A stretch of DNA of 64,000 nucleotides from JAJZGK01 sp035538795 (GTDB lineage Bacteria; Pseudomonadota; Alphaproteobacteria; Rhodospirillales; Magnetospirillaceae). The stretch's first letter is position 1; the number at the start of each line of letters is the position of its first letter. The position numbers and the translations under genes were made by a program. The notes beneath the pieces were generated by a model. That model had not been told where the DNA came from. It was given only the letters and a program-made list of their open reading frames with translations, and did no database searches. The stretch is from the NCBI GenBank assembly GCA_035538795.1, contig DATLJS010000038.1:27581-91580 (forward strand), written 5' to 3'. This document shows positions 9,275 through 18,425 of this stretch, one piece after another.

Positions 9275-9909
9275 GCGGCGAGGCCCGCAGGATCCGACTG
9301 ATCATGGAACTGCGCCGGGCCGGCGTGGTGGATACCCGCGTTCTTGCCGCCATCGAGCGGTTGCCCCGCGAACTGTTCGTGCCCGCGCCGTTTCTGGATC
9401 AAGCCTACGAGAACACGGCGCTGCCCATCGGGCAGGGTCAGACCGTCAGCCAGCCCCTGGTGGTGGCGCTGATGAGCCAGGCGCTGGAAGTCGGCGACCG
9501 GCAAAAGGTGCTGGAGATCGGCACCGGCTCGGGTTATCAGGCGGCGGTGCTGGCCCGCCTGTGCCGCCGGGTCTATACCATCGAGCGCCACAAGCCCCTG
9601 CTGAAGGAAGCGGAGCAGCGCTTCAAACATCTGCATGTGCACAACATCACCGCCATCTGCGGCGACGGCATGCGGGGCTGGCCGGAACAGGCACCCTTCG
9701 ACCGCATCATGGTGACGGCGGCGGCAACGGAGATTCCGCAGAATCTGCTGGACCAATTGTCGGACGAGGGTGTGATGGTGCTGCCCGTGGGCAACCAGGG
9801 CGGCGAACAGATCATCGTCCGCGTCCGCAAGGTGGGCGGGCGTCCCACCGCCGAAAATCTGTTCCCGGTGCGCTTCGTGCCGCTGGTGGGTGGAGCGCCG
9901 CCCGAATAA
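9271..9909 (+). CDS. pcm: Protein-L-isoaspartate O-methyltransferase
   Basis: Repairs isoaspartyl damage in proteins using S-adenosylmethionine, 212 aa. The SAM motif I is VLEIGTGSGYQAAVLA. The substrate-side block is ENTALPIGQGQTVSQPLVVALM. The start overlaps the surE stop by 4 bp. A LysM lipoprotein gene follows, as in many proteobacteria where nlpD follows pcm. Confidence 0.97.
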   Translation: MSGEARRIRLIMELRRAGVVDTRVLAAIERLPRELFVPAPFLDQAYENTALPIGQGQTVSQPLVVALMSQALEVGDRQKVLEIGTGSGYQAAVLARLCRRVYTIERHKPLLKEAEQRFKHLHVHNITAICGDGMRGWPEQAPFDRIMVTAAATEIPQNLLDQLSDEGVMVLPVGNQGGEQIIVRVRKVGGRPTAENLFPVRFVPLVGGAPPE

Positions 9910-9963
9910 GTCTTCATCTTCCCGCCATTGCCCCGATGGCAGGGTTCCGCTACTGTTCCGGCC

Positions 9964-11070
9964 ATGAGCCGTCTGCAAATCCTTTCCCGCTTCGCTTTCG
10001 TCGCCGCCATCGGCTTGCTGGCCGCCGGCTGCTCCATGACCCCCGGTCCCGGTACCGGCGTGGATTACCGCCAAGGCGGTAATGTCGACCGTTCCACCTC
10101 GAACGGTACCTATGTGGTGCAGCGGGGCGACACCATTTACGGCGTGGCGCGGCAGTTCAATATGTCGGTGCGCGCCCTGATCGACGCCAACAATCTGCAG
10201 CCGCCCTATCAGTTGACGGTGGGGCAGTTGCTGTATTTGTCCACCACCCGCGAATATGTGGTGGTGAAGGGCGACAGCCTGCTGACTATTTCCCGCAAGA
10301 CCGGAGTGCCTTATGCCACTCTGGCGCGGATGAACAACATCACCGATCCCAATCTGATCAAGGTCGGGCAGAAGCTGAAGCTGCCGACCACCGGCCAAGC
10401 GGCGCCGGTGGACACGGCCGCCCGCGCTCCCGCCGCCGCGCCGGTGACGTCGGCGCCGCTGCCCGAACAGAAGCCGGATACCAAGAAGGGCGGCTATGCC
10501 ACTCTGGCCGAACGGGAAAAAGTCGCGGAACCTCCGCCTCCTCCGCCTCCGGCTCCGCCCGCGCAACAACCGGCGGCGTCCGCTCCGGCGACGGCTTCCG
10601 CGTCCTCCGCCCCGGCGCCGACGGCCCAAGCGCCGGCGCAGACGGCTTCCGCCGCCGCTCCCGCTCCCATCCAGGCGCCGCCGCCGAAATCGGGCAAGGG
10701 CTTTGTCTGGCCGGTGAAGGGCGAGGTGATTTCCGAATTCGGCAATGCCGGCAAAGGCGTTCACAACGACGGCATCAATATCGCCGTTCCCAAAGGATCG
10801 TCGGTGGTCGCCGCCGAAGACGGGGTGGTGGCCTATTCCGGAAACGAGCTGCGCGGTTTCGGCAATCTGCTGCTGATCAAGCATGCCGATGGTTGGATGA
10901 CGGCTTATGCGCACAACGACCAATTGCTGGTCAAGCGGGGCGAAACCGTCAAGCGCGGCCAGAAAATCGCCTTGTCCGGCGATTCCGGCGGCGTTACTCA
11001 GCCCCAGCTGCATTTCGAACTGCGCCAGGGCACCCGCGCCGTCGACCCCGAAACGATGCTGAAGGATTGA
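9964..11070 (+). CDS. LysM-LytM lipoprotein (NlpD/DipM-like)
   Basis: Predicted outer-membrane lipoprotein of 368 aa with lipobox LLAAGC at about residues 18-23. Two LysM domains follow (GTYVVQRGDTIYGVA and REYVVVKGDSLLTIS), then a Pro/Ala-rich linker. The C-terminal M23/LytM fold runs from about residue 240. The catalytic zinc site looks degenerate: the usual HxxxD is H-NDGI-N and the usual HxH near the end is QLHFEL. That fits an amidase activator like NlpD or DipM rather than an active endopeptidase (inference). The ATG at 9964 gives a clean signal peptide. It lies downstream of pcm, the normal place of nlpD. Confidence 0.9.
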   Translation: MSRLQILSRFAFVAAIGLLAAGCSMTPGPGTGVDYRQGGNVDRSTSNGTYVVQRGDTIYGVARQFNMSVRALIDANNLQPPYQLTVGQLLYLSTTREYVVVKGDSLLTISRKTGVPYATLARMNNITDPNLIKVGQKLKLPTTGQAAPVDTAARAPAAAPVTSAPLPEQKPDTKKGGYATLAEREKVAEPPPPPPPAPPAQQPAASAPATASASSAPAPTAQAPAQTASAAAPAPIQAPPPKSGKGFVWPVKGEVISEFGNAGKGVHNDGINIAVPKGSSVVAAEDGVVAYSGNELRGFGNLLLIKHADGWMTAYAHNDQLLVKRGETVKRGQKIALSGDSGGVTQPQLHFELRQGTRAVDPETMLKD

Positions 11071-11097
11071 TCGTCCCGCACCCGAATGGGGGGTATG

Positions 11098-11125
11098 AAA
11101 AAGCCGGCCTTGTGGCCGGCTTTTT
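11098..11125. terminator. Bidirectional rho-independent terminator
   Basis: An 8 bp stem AGCCGGCC/GGCCGGCT with a TTGT loop is flanked by A5 on one side and T5 on the other. It lies between the convergent LysM lipoprotein gene and the small YqaE-type gene and can serve both. Confidence 0.9.
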
Positions 11126-11143
11126 CTGTGATCGGAGCGCTTG

Positions 11144-11347
11144 CTAAACCTGCTTTTGCGCCGTCTTCAGCGCCGCTTCGATTTTCTTGTCGGTCTTGTA
11201 CGAGGACAGAGCATAGACCGACCAGATGGTGGCGGGTATCCAGCCGATCAGAGTGATCTGCAGGATCAGGCAGATGATCCCCGCGAAAGGGCGGCCAATC
11301 GTGAAAAATTGCAGCCAGGGAATCACTATGGCGAGGATCAAACGCAT
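11144..11347 (-). CDS. YqaE/Pmp3 family membrane protein
   Basis: Small 67 aa membrane protein with two hydrophobic segments, residues about 3-26 and 29-50. The core sequence IGRPFAGIICLILQITLIGWIP resembles the Pmp3/YqaE (UPF0057) family. The charged C-terminal tail is SSYKTDKKIEAALK. Members in other organisms are linked to membrane potential and salt stress, but the role here is unknown. It is transcribed alone and convergent to the lipoprotein gene. Confidence 0.8.
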   Translation of the reverse strand: MRLILAIVIPWLQFFTIGRPFAGIICLILQITLIGWIPATIWSVYALSSYKTDKKIEAALKTAQKQV

Positions 11348-11492
11348 TTTTGCACCCTTGAAGATCAGAAAGTCATCGCCATGCTTCTAGCATGGGATGC
11401 CACCGGAAGTGTTTTTTTGTTGAGGGAAAGCCCTCATAGCAAGTGACGCTGGCGGCGAAGGCGGCAGGGCCGCCTTCGTCTGCTTGCCTGGG

Positions 11493-12353
11493 TTAGCCCA
11501 GCGTTTTGCCCAGGCGTCCGGCGACGTCCTGGATGAACTGCCAGGCGACGCGGCCCGAACGCGAACCGCGCGTCACTGACCATTCCACCGCCGCCGCCCG
11601 CAATTCCTCAAGGGGCATGTCCAGGCCGAACGCCTGGGCATAACCTTCGATGATGGCGAAATAGATGCTTTGATCCAGATTATGGAAGCCCAGCCACAGG
11701 CCGAAGCGGTCGGACAGGCTGACCTTTTCCTCGGTGGCTTCGCTGGGGTTGATGGCCGTCGAACGTTCGTTCTCGATCATGTCGCGCGACAACAGGTGGC
11801 GGCGGTTCGAGGTGGCGTAGAACAGAACGTTCTCGGGGCGTCCTTCGATGCCGCCTTCCAGCACGGCCTTCAGGGATTTGTAGCTTTCGTCGGCGCCTTC
11901 GAACGACAGGTCGTCGCAGAACAGTAGGCAGCGGCGGCCGCTTTGCTTCAAAAGGCCCAGCAGCCGGGGCAGGGTGACGATGTCTTCGCGGTGGATTTCC
12001 ACCAGGGCGAGGCGGCCGGGCGTCTCGGTGTTGATGGCGGCGTGGACGGCCTTGACCAGAGACGATTTGCCGGTGCCGCGCGCACCCCATAGCAGGGCGT
12101 TGTTGGCAGGCAGGCCGTCGGAAAAGCGCCGGGTGTTGTCCATCAGGGTTTGCCGCTGCAGCTCGATGCCCTGCAACAGGGATACGTCCACGCGGTTGAC
12201 CTTGGTGACAGGTTCCAGCCCTTCGGGGCGGGCATGCCAGAGGAAGGCGTCGGCGGCGGCCAGATCGGTGGCGCGCGGCGGCGGCGGGGCGAGCCGCTCC
12301 AGGGCATCGGCGATGCGCGAGAGCTGCGAGAGGATAACGGGGTCGATGGTCAT
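11493..12353 (-). CDS. DUF815 family AAA ATPase
   Basis: P-loop ATPase of 286 aa. Walker A is GARGTGKSS (about residue 90). The Walker B-like strand is RCLLFCDDLSFEG. A later sensor segment is VLFYATSNRRHLL, followed by a C-terminal helical lid. This matches the DUF815 family common in Alphaproteobacteria, often next to yajC-secDF, whose function is not established. It is divergent from yajC here with a 194 bp gap. Confidence 0.85.
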   Translation of the reverse strand: MTIDPVILSQLSRIADALERLAPPPPRATDLAAADAFLWHARPEGLEPVTKVNRVDVSLLQGIELQRQTLMDNTRRFSDGLPANNALLWGARGTGKSSLVKAVHAAINTETPGRLALVEIHREDIVTLPRLLGLLKQSGRRCLLFCDDLSFEGADESYKSLKAVLEGGIEGRPENVLFYATSNRRHLLSRDMIENERSTAINPSEATEEKVSLSDRFGLWLGFHNLDQSIYFAIIEGYAQAFGLDMPLEELRAAAVEWSVTRGSRSGRVAWQFIQDVAGRLGKTLG

Positions 12354-12547
12354 GATGACAAAGAAGGTAACACCGGCCTGCGAATGGTCAAGGTGACGGC
12401 GTTAGGCCGCTGGTAATAGGAGAGGTGGCGAAATGCCCAAGGACGGCGGCGATGCCCGTCGCGGTCACGAACCAAACATTTGCAACTGCGCCCAAGCCCG
12501 CTATAGTCCCGCTGCTTTAAAAGCATTTTGCAGATCAGGAGTCTCTC

Positions 12548-12940
12548 ATGTTTATTTCCGAGGCGTTCGCGCAGGCTGCCGCTCCCGCCGCCGCCGGCCC
12601 TGCCGCCGGTCTGGAGCAGTTCCTTCCCTTCGTACTGATCCTGGTGGTGTTCTATTTCCTGATGTGGCGTCCGCAGGCCAAGAAGGCCAAGATGCACAAG
12701 GAAATGGTGTCCCAGCTGCGCCGTGGCGACAAGGTCGTGCTGCAAAGCGGCATCTTCGGCACTGTCAGCAAGGTTGTCGATGAACAGTCCGTTCTGGTCG
12801 AGATCGCCGAGAACGTGAAGATCCGCGTGGCGCGTCAGGCCATCGGCGAAATCCAGGCCAAGACCGAGCCGGTTTCCGCCGCCAAGGACGCGAACAAAGA
12901 CGGCGAAGCCGCCGCCGCTACCGAAGAAGACAAGAAGTAA
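12548..12940 (+). CDS. yajC: Preprotein translocase subunit YajC
   Basis: Small accessory protein of the SecDF complex, 130 aa. It has one N-terminal membrane helix (QFLPFVLILVVFYFLMWRPQAKK) and the conserved cytoplasmic block LRRGDKVVLQSGIFGTVSKV. The tail is Ala/Glu-rich. It is followed by secD after 66 bp. The order yajC-secD-secF is conserved. Confidence 0.97.
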   Translation: MFISEAFAQAAAPAAAGPAAGLEQFLPFVLILVVFYFLMWRPQAKKAKMHKEMVSQLRRGDKVVLQSGIFGTVSKVVDEQSVLVEIAENVKIRVARQAIGEIQAKTEPVSAAKDANKDGEAAAATEEDKK

Positions 12941-13006
12941 CCGGGTGCGAGGAGGCCGCCCGCCAGCGGCGGCTTCCCGCCCAAACGCATCTCCCACGAG
13001 GTCCGC

Positions 13007-14824
13007 ATGAACCGTTATCCGCGGTGGAAATACATCACCATCCTGGTCGTCATCCTGCTTGGCGTCATCTATTCGCTGCCCAACTTCTTCGGCGAGGTTC
13101 CGGCGGTTCAGGTGTCTCCGGCCAGTTCCGTGGCCCAGGTGGACCAGGCTTTGCTGGCCCGTGTGGAAAGCACCTTGAAAAGCGCCTCCATCTCCTATGA
13201 CGGGATGCTTTCGGACGCCAACGGCATCAAGGTGCGGGTAGCCGATAACGATACGCAGCTGAAGGCCAAGGATGCCCTTCAGGCGGCCTTGGGCGACAGC
13301 TACACCGTGGCGCTGAACCTGCTTTCAGCGACGCCCCAGTGGCTGCAATCCATGGGCGCCCTGCCGATGTATCTGGGTCTGGATCTGCGCGGCGGCGTGC
13401 ATTTTCTGATGCAGGTCGACATGAAGGCCGCTCAGAGCAAGCAGTTGGACCGCCAGACCAACGACATCCGCAATAAGCTGCGCGATGAAAAGATTCCGCT
13501 GGCCGGCGTTACCCGCGACGGCACCAACCTGATCGTCAAGTTCAAGGACGCCGACACCCGCGAACAGGGTTCGGAAACCCTGCGCAAGGCTTTGCGCGAC
13601 GTCACCATCACCTCGCTGGACGACACCCGCCTGCAATTGTCCCAGACCCCGGTGGCTTTGAAGGCCATCCAGGATCAGGCCATCCAGCAGAACATTCTGA
13701 CCTTGCGCAACCGCGTCAACGAGCTGGGCGTGGCCGAGCCGGTCATTCAGCAGCAGGGGCCCGACCGCGTGGTGGTGCAGTTGCCGGGCGTGCAGGATAC
13801 CGCCAAGGCCAAGGACATTCTGGGCCGGACCGCCAGCCTGGAAATCCATCTGGTGGACGACGAGCATATGGACGGCCCGACCATCGCCGCCGCCGCCAAG
13901 GGGCTGGTGCCGCCGGGTGACGATTTCTACACCTCGAACCGCGACGGCGAGCCGCTGCTGGTCAAGAAGCTGTCGATCCTGACCGGCGAGGACATTTCTG
14001 GCGCTTCTGCCGGCTACGACCAGTCGGGCCAGCCTGCCGTGCATGTCAATATGGACACCCGCGGCGCCCGCATCTTCGGTCAGGTCACCCGCGACAATGT
14101 CGGCAAGCGCATGGCCATCATCCTGATCGAAAAGGGCAAGGGCGAGGTTATCACCGCTCCGGTGATCCGCGAGCCGATTAACGGCGGTCAGGTGCAGATC
14201 ACCGGCCGCATGACCGTCAAGGACGCCAACGACGTTTCGCTGCTGCTGCGCGCCGGCGCCTTGGCCGCGCCGATGGAGATCATCGAGGAACGCACCATCG
14301 GCCCCAGCCTGGGTGCCGAGAACATTGCCAAGGGCGTGCATTCGGTGCTGTGGGGCTTTGTCGCCATCACTCTCTTCATGATCGTCTATTACCGTCGCAT
14401 GGGCATGTTCTCGGCCGTCGCGCTGGCGGTGAACGTGCTGATGCTGGTGGCCGTACTGTCGATGATGCAGGCTACTTTGACTCTGCCGGGCATCGCCGCC
14501 ATCGCCCTGACGGTGGGTATGGCCATCGACGCCAACGTGCTGATCAACGAGCGTATCCGCGAGGAGTTGCGGGCCGGGCATACGCCCCATGCCGCCCTCA
14601 GCGCCGGCTATTCCCGCGCTTTTGCCACCATTCTGGACTCGAACGTCACCAACTTCATTGCCGGCATGGCTTTGTTCGCCTACGGCACCGGCCCGGTCCG
14701 CGGCTTCGCCGTGGTTCTGTGCCTGGGCATTCTGACGTCGATGTTCAGCGCCATTCTGGTCTCCCGCGCTTTGGTCAATCTGACCTATGGCCGCCAGCGC
14801 AAGCTGGTCAATATTTCGATCTGA
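13007..14824 (+). CDS. secD: Protein translocase subunit SecD
   Basis: Proton-motive-force-driven Sec accessory factor, 605 aa. It has an N-terminal membrane helix (ITILVVILLGVIYSLPNFF) and the conserved motif YLGLDLRGGVHFLMQVD. A large periplasmic domain is followed by five C-terminal membrane helices containing TVGMAIDANVLINERIREE. The secF ATG is 22 bp downstream. Confidence 0.97.
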   Translation: MNRYPRWKYITILVVILLGVIYSLPNFFGEVPAVQVSPASSVAQVDQALLARVESTLKSASISYDGMLSDANGIKVRVADNDTQLKAKDALQAALGDSYTVALNLLSATPQWLQSMGALPMYLGLDLRGGVHFLMQVDMKAAQSKQLDRQTNDIRNKLRDEKIPLAGVTRDGTNLIVKFKDADTREQGSETLRKALRDVTITSLDDTRLQLSQTPVALKAIQDQAIQQNILTLRNRVNELGVAEPVIQQQGPDRVVVQLPGVQDTAKAKDILGRTASLEIHLVDDEHMDGPTIAAAAKGLVPPGDDFYTSNRDGEPLLVKKLSILTGEDISGASAGYDQSGQPAVHVNMDTRGARIFGQVTRDNVGKRMAIILIEKGKGEVITAPVIREPINGGQVQITGRMTVKDANDVSLLLRAGALAAPMEIIEERTIGPSLGAENIAKGVHSVLWGFVAITLFMIVYYRRMGMFSAVALAVNVLMLVAVLSMMQATLTLPGIAAIALTVGMAIDANVLINERIREELRAGHTPHAALSAGYSRAFATILDSNVTNFIAGMALFAYGTGPVRGFAVVLCLGILTSMFSAILVSRALVNLTYGRQRKLVNISI

Positions 14825-14846
14825 GCGGCGGAAGGGAGTTTAGACG

Positions 14847-15794
14847 ATGATTGAGTTCTTCCGCTTCAAGCACGACATCCCGTTCATGAGCTATGCCAGG
14901 ACGACCACCCTGATCTCGCTCGTGACCTTCATCCTGTCGGTGTTTTTCTTGGTCACCAAGGGGCTGAATTTCGGTGTCGAATTCACCGGCGGCACGGTGA
15001 TCGAGGTGCATTATCAGCAGTCCGCCGAGCCCGGCAAGGCTCAGGCCTCGCTGGAAAAGGCCGGTATTCTGGACAGCGCCGTGCAGAATTTCGGCACGTC
15101 GTCGGACCTGATCATCCGCATGCCGCTGAAGGAAGGCGTGTCGTCGGCGCAATTGTCGGACAAGGTCATCGCCGCCCTGCGCGCCGACGCCCCCGACGTC
15201 GACCTGCGCCGCGTCGAGTTCATCGGTCCGCAGGTGGGCAAGGAACTGGTGACAGACGGCACCATCGCCCTGTCGCTGGTTTGCCTTGGCATCATGGCCT
15301 ATCTGGCTTTCCGCTTTGAATGGCGCTTCGCCGTGGCGGCGATCATCGCCAACCTGCACGACGTGGTCATCATTCTGGGCTTTTTCGCCTTCTTCCAGTG
15401 GGAGTTCTCGCTGACCGTGCTGGCGGCGGTGCTGTCGGTGCTGGGTTATTCGGTCAACGAATCCGTGGTGGTGTTCGACCGGATCCGCGAAAACTTCCGC
15501 AAGTACAAGAAGCTGTCGGTGGCCGAGATCATCAACAACGCCATCACCGCCACCATGAGCCGCACCCTGATCACCCACGGCTGTACCGAGCTGGTGGTGC
15601 TGTCGATGCTGTTCTTCGGCGGCGAGACGCTGCATAACTTCGCTTTGGCTCTGACCATCGGCATCGTCTTCGGCATCTATTCGTCGGTGCTGGTGTCGTC
15701 GCCGATCGTGCTGTGGCTGGGCGCCACCCGCGAGCACTTCATCAAGGCCGACGCTCCGGCGGCGGACGGCAAGTCGGCGGAAGCTCAGCCCTAA
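14847..15794 (+). CDS. secF: Protein translocase subunit SecF
   Basis: Partner of SecD, 315 aa with six membrane segments. It shows LNFGVEFTGGTVIEVHY after the first helix and VLGYSVNESVVVFDRIREN in helix 4-5. The stop overlaps the start of the next ATG by one base (TAATG). Confidence 0.97.
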   Translation: MIEFFRFKHDIPFMSYARTTTLISLVTFILSVFFLVTKGLNFGVEFTGGTVIEVHYQQSAEPGKAQASLEKAGILDSAVQNFGTSSDLIIRMPLKEGVSSAQLSDKVIAALRADAPDVDLRRVEFIGPQVGKELVTDGTIALSLVCLGIMAYLAFRFEWRFAVAAIIANLHDVVIILGFFAFFQWEFSLTVLAAVLSVLGYSVNESVVVFDRIRENFRKYKKLSVAEIINNAITATMSRTLITHGCTELVVLSMLFFGGETLHNFALALTIGIVFGIYSSVLVSSPIVLWLGATREHFIKADAPAADGKSAEAQP

Positions 15795-16171
15795 TGGACG
15801 TCACCCCGCTCATTCCCGCCGACCGGCAGGTCATCCAGGGATACGGCGACGGCGGATTCCGCATCAGCGGCATCCGCCACGAGGGGGCGGTGCTACTGTT
15901 CCCCGATCGGGTGCTGGCCTGGGATGCCGTCGACCTAGCGGGGCTGGAGCCTCGTCATATCGTCGCCGTCGAGGAAAGCCTGCCCAAGGTGGAAATCCTG
16001 CTGCTGGGCACCGGGCCGCGCATGGTGCTGCCGCCCGCCGTGCTGCGCCGCCATTGCAAGGCGCTGGGCATCGCCCTGGAGGTGATGGATACCGGGGCGG
16101 CCTGCCGGACTTATAACGTGCTGCTGGCGGAAGAACGCCGCCTTGCCGCGGCACTGTTTCCGGCCCCCTGA
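15794..16171 (+). CDS. Mth938-like (DUF498) domain protein
   Basis: Soluble 125 aa protein resembling the Mth938/DUF498 family (AAMDC-like fold), which has no established biochemical function. The pattern is a beta-rich core with FRISGIRHEGAVLLFPDRVLAW and VEILLLGTGPRMVLPP, followed by a helix and ACRTYNVLLAEERRLAAAL. The single-base overlap with secF sets the start at 15794 and implies co-translation. In many alphaproteobacteria the same gene follows secF. Confidence 0.85.
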   Translation: MDVTPLIPADRQVIQGYGDGGFRISGIRHEGAVLLFPDRVLAWDAVDLAGLEPRHIVAVEESLPKVEILLLGTGPRMVLPPAVLRRHCKALGIALEVMDTGAACRTYNVLLAEERRLAAALFPAP

Positions 16172-16207
16172 CGGAGAAAGGGCCGGACGGTCGTTCCGGC
16201 ATTCGGA

Positions 16208-16981
16208 ATGCGCCGTTACTTACGCAGATTGACCGGGAACCGCCGTTCGCAGGACGCCAACAGGCATCTGGGCGTTTCTCTGGCCTTCGTCGCCGGGGCC
16301 GCCAACGCCGGTGGTTTCATGGCCATTCATCAATACACGTCGCACATGAGCGGCATGGTTTCGTCCATGGCCGACAACCTCGTGCTGCACGATTGGCTGG
16401 CGGTGATGACGGGATTCGGCGCGGTGGCGGCTTTCATGGCCGGGGCGGCCTATTCCTCGATCCTGATCAATTGGGGACGGCATCACCGCACGCACAGCGA
16501 ATACGCCTATCCCCTGCTGTGGGAGGCGCTGCTGCTGTGCGCTTTCGGGCTGATGGGGGGCTATCTGCAAAGCCTGTGGGGATTCGTCCCCATCACGGTG
16601 CTGCTGCTGTGTTTCATCATGGGGTTGCAGAACGCCATCATCACCAAGATTTCCAAGGCGGAAATCCGCACCACCCACATGACGGGCATGGTCACCGACA
16701 TGGGGATCGAAATCGGCAAGATGATCTATATCAACCTTGGCCGGGAAAGCTCCCATTACAAGCCGGTTCACGCCGACTTCCGGCGTTTTGCCCTGCTCAT
16801 GACCATGGTCGGCTCGTTTTTCGTCGGCGGTGTCTGCGGCGCTTTCGGCTTCCATACTGTGGGCTATGCCTCGACCTTGCCGCTGGCCGGGCTGCTGACC
16901 CTGCTGGCTGTGGTGCCGCTGGTCGACGACATTCGCGTGCGCCGCCGCGTATTGCTGCGGCATTTGCGCCACCACACATGA
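16208..16981 (+). CDS. DUF1275 (YoaK) family membrane protein
   Basis: Integral membrane protein of 257 aa with about six hydrophobic segments. The family-typical opening is LAFVAGAANAGGFMAIHQYTSHMSG. A mid-protein block reads GLQNAIITKISKAEIRTTHMTG. DUF1275 proteins are widespread and their function is unknown. It reads out of the secF cluster and ends at a bidirectional terminator. Confidence 0.85.
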   Translation: MRRYLRRLTGNRRSQDANRHLGVSLAFVAGAANAGGFMAIHQYTSHMSGMVSSMADNLVLHDWLAVMTGFGAVAAFMAGAAYSSILINWGRHHRTHSEYAYPLLWEALLLCAFGLMGGYLQSLWGFVPITVLLLCFIMGLQNAIITKISKAEIRTTHMTGMVTDMGIEIGKMIYINLGRESSHYKPVHADFRRFALLMTMVGSFFVGGVCGAFGFHTVGYASTLPLAGLLTLLAVVPLVDDIRVRRRVLLRHLRHHT

Positions 16982-17006
16982 AAACGGGGCCTTGCGGCCC
17001 CGTTTC
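16981..17006. terminator. Bidirectional rho-independent terminator
   Basis: Stem ACGGGGCC/GGCCCCGT with a TTGC loop, flanked by A-rich and T-rich sides. It sits between the convergent DUF1275 and sodB genes. Confidence 0.85.
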
Positions 17007-17031
17007 CGTTCACATGGGGTCATCCCGCCGA

Positions 17032-17640
17032 TCAGGCGTGACGAGCCTTGTTCAGGTTCTGGGAAACGAAGTCCCAGTTGGCCAGATTCTCCAGAACGGC
17101 GGACACGAAGTCCGGGCGGCGGTTCTGATAGTCCAGATAATAGGCGTGTTCCCAGACGTCGACGGTGAACAGCGGGATCTGGCCGTGGGCCAGGGGGGTG
17201 TCGGCGTTGGCGGTCTTGGTGATCTTCAGGGCGCCCTTGTCCAGCACCAGCCAGGCCCAGCCGGAGCCGAACTGGGTGGTGGCGGCGGCCTTGAAATCTT
17301 CGACGAACTTATCGAACGAGCCGAAATCGGCCACGATCTTGTCCAGCAGCGCGCCGGCCGGCTTTCCGCCGCCGTTGGGCTTCAGGCAATGCCAGAAGAA
17401 AGTGTGGTTCCACACCTGGGCGGCATTGTTGAAGATGCCGGCCTTGGTGGCGTCCCCGGCGACTTCGACAATGACGTCCTCGAGGCTTTTGGCGGCCAGA
17501 GGCGTGTCCTTGGTCAGGTTGTTGAAATTGTTCACATAGGCCGCATGATGCTTCCCATGATGGAAGGACAAGGTGTTGGCCGAGATGAACGGCTCAAGGG
17601 CCTTCGCGTCATAGGGAAGGGCAGGAAGTTCGATGGCCAT
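17032..17640 (-). CDS. sodB: Superoxide dismutase (Fe type)
   Basis: Cytoplasmic iron superoxide dismutase, 202 aa. Metal ligands lie in LSFHHGKHHAAYVNN (first His), WNHTFFWHCLKPNGGG (second His) and DVWEHAYYLDYQNRRPDF (Asp and His). The last is the SOD signature. The KPNGGGKPAG segment and overall length fit the Fe-specific branch, though metal choice cannot be proven from sequence. Oxygen defence is relevant next to a nitrogen-fixing lifestyle. Confidence 0.96.
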   Translation of the reverse strand: MAIELPALPYDAKALEPFISANTLSFHHGKHHAAYVNNFNNLTKDTPLAAKSLEDVIVEVAGDATKAGIFNNAAQVWNHTFFWHCLKPNGGGKPAGALLDKIVADFGSFDKFVEDFKAAATTQFGSGWAWLVLDKGALKITKTANADTPLAHGQIPLFTVDVWEHAYYLDYQNRRPDFVSAVLENLANWDFVSQNLNKARHA

Positions 17641-17753
17641 TATATCCTCTCCAGGGATGTTGGACTGAAACTAATCTGTACCCCCAAGATAGGTGTCCAT
17701 CCGCCTTTTGTGAAGGGTAGCGGCTTAAGGAATTATCGTTACGATTGGAAGGC

Positions 17754-18002
17754 TTAATGCTCCCACCAGGCTTTGCCCAGGTTGATCTGGTGCTTCTCGG
17801 TGATGGCGCCGACCGCGCCGCCGGCCACGGCGCCGACCGCCGCCGCGCCCAGAATCGGACCGCCGGCGATGGCGCCGACCGCCGCGCCGCCCGCTGCGCC
17901 AAGTCCGGCGCCTGAAACGGCGCGGTCCAGCCGGGTGTTGCCGCAGGCCGCCAAACCCAGGCAGCCCAACAGGATCATGGTCGTGGTGGTACGTGTACGC
18001 AT
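17754..18002 (-). CDS. Small glycine-zipper lipoprotein
   Basis: An 82 aa protein with signal peptide and lipobox GLAAC at about residues 17-21. A Gly/Ala-rich glycine-zipper stretch follows (GAGLGAAGGAAVGAIAGG and similar). The end is ITEKHQINLGKAWWEH. I set the start at 18002 (ATG, AAGGA upstream) rather than 18023, because this places the charged residues directly before the hydrophobic core. Similar envelope lipoproteins (OmpA-like/YMGG type) have unclear roles. Confidence 0.75.
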   Translation of the reverse strand: MRTRTTTTMILLGCLGLAACGNTRLDRAVSGAGLGAAGGAAVGAIAGGPILGAAAVGAVAGGAVGAITEKHQINLGKAWWEH

Positions 18003-18350
18003 GAGATTTTCCTTTCCATACAAGGATCACCGATGCGTAGTTGACTGTAGAACTCCGGCAATTTTGTGGCCGATAACCGGGGGAATAAGGTCATTTGCCA
18101 GCAGCTTCGCCTCAATCGCCCCATATTTTCGACACAATCTCGGGCAAATCTCACAACCGAGCGCATGAACTGTCGGCGCCCCGTGCCGTGACGCCGGGTG
18201 AAAAGAACGATCTTTCCAGCAAAGCTTGACTTGGCTGGTCAGGTGTTGGAAAATTTCACTCAAGCGCAGGGCCCATGGTGGGGCTGCGTCGATTGGTCCG
18301 GCCCTGTGGCGGACCGCTTGTCATGTTGCTTCGATTGGAGGATGTGACCC

Positions 18351-18395
18351 ATGATTATGAGCCACGTTTCTGTTGGCCGGCATATTTCCGGATAG
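18351..18395 (+). CDS. Possible rpoH leader peptide
   Basis: A short frame MIMSHVSVGRHISG with GGAGG 9 bp before its ATG, lying wholly inside the presumed rpoH leader. It stops 14 bp before the hairpin at 18409. The strong ribosome-binding site is the only evidence that it is translated. It could be chance. Confidence 0.3.
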   Translation: MIMSHVSVGRHISG

Positions 18396-18408
18396 CCCGC
18401 ATCTGCCG

Positions 18409-18425
18409 GGCCTGCGCCGCAGGCC
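18409..18425 (+). promoter_or_regulatory. Hairpin in rpoH leader
   Basis: Perfect inverted repeat GGCCTGC-GCC-GCAGGCC, 43 bp before the rpoH ATG. No T-run follows directly, so it is not a normal terminator. It may affect translation or mRNA stability (inference). Confidence 0.4.

Noticed and set aside
9196..11013. 605-codon minus-strand frame opposite pcm and the LysM lipoprotein gene
   Set aside because: Composition is antisense-like and no family motif is visible.
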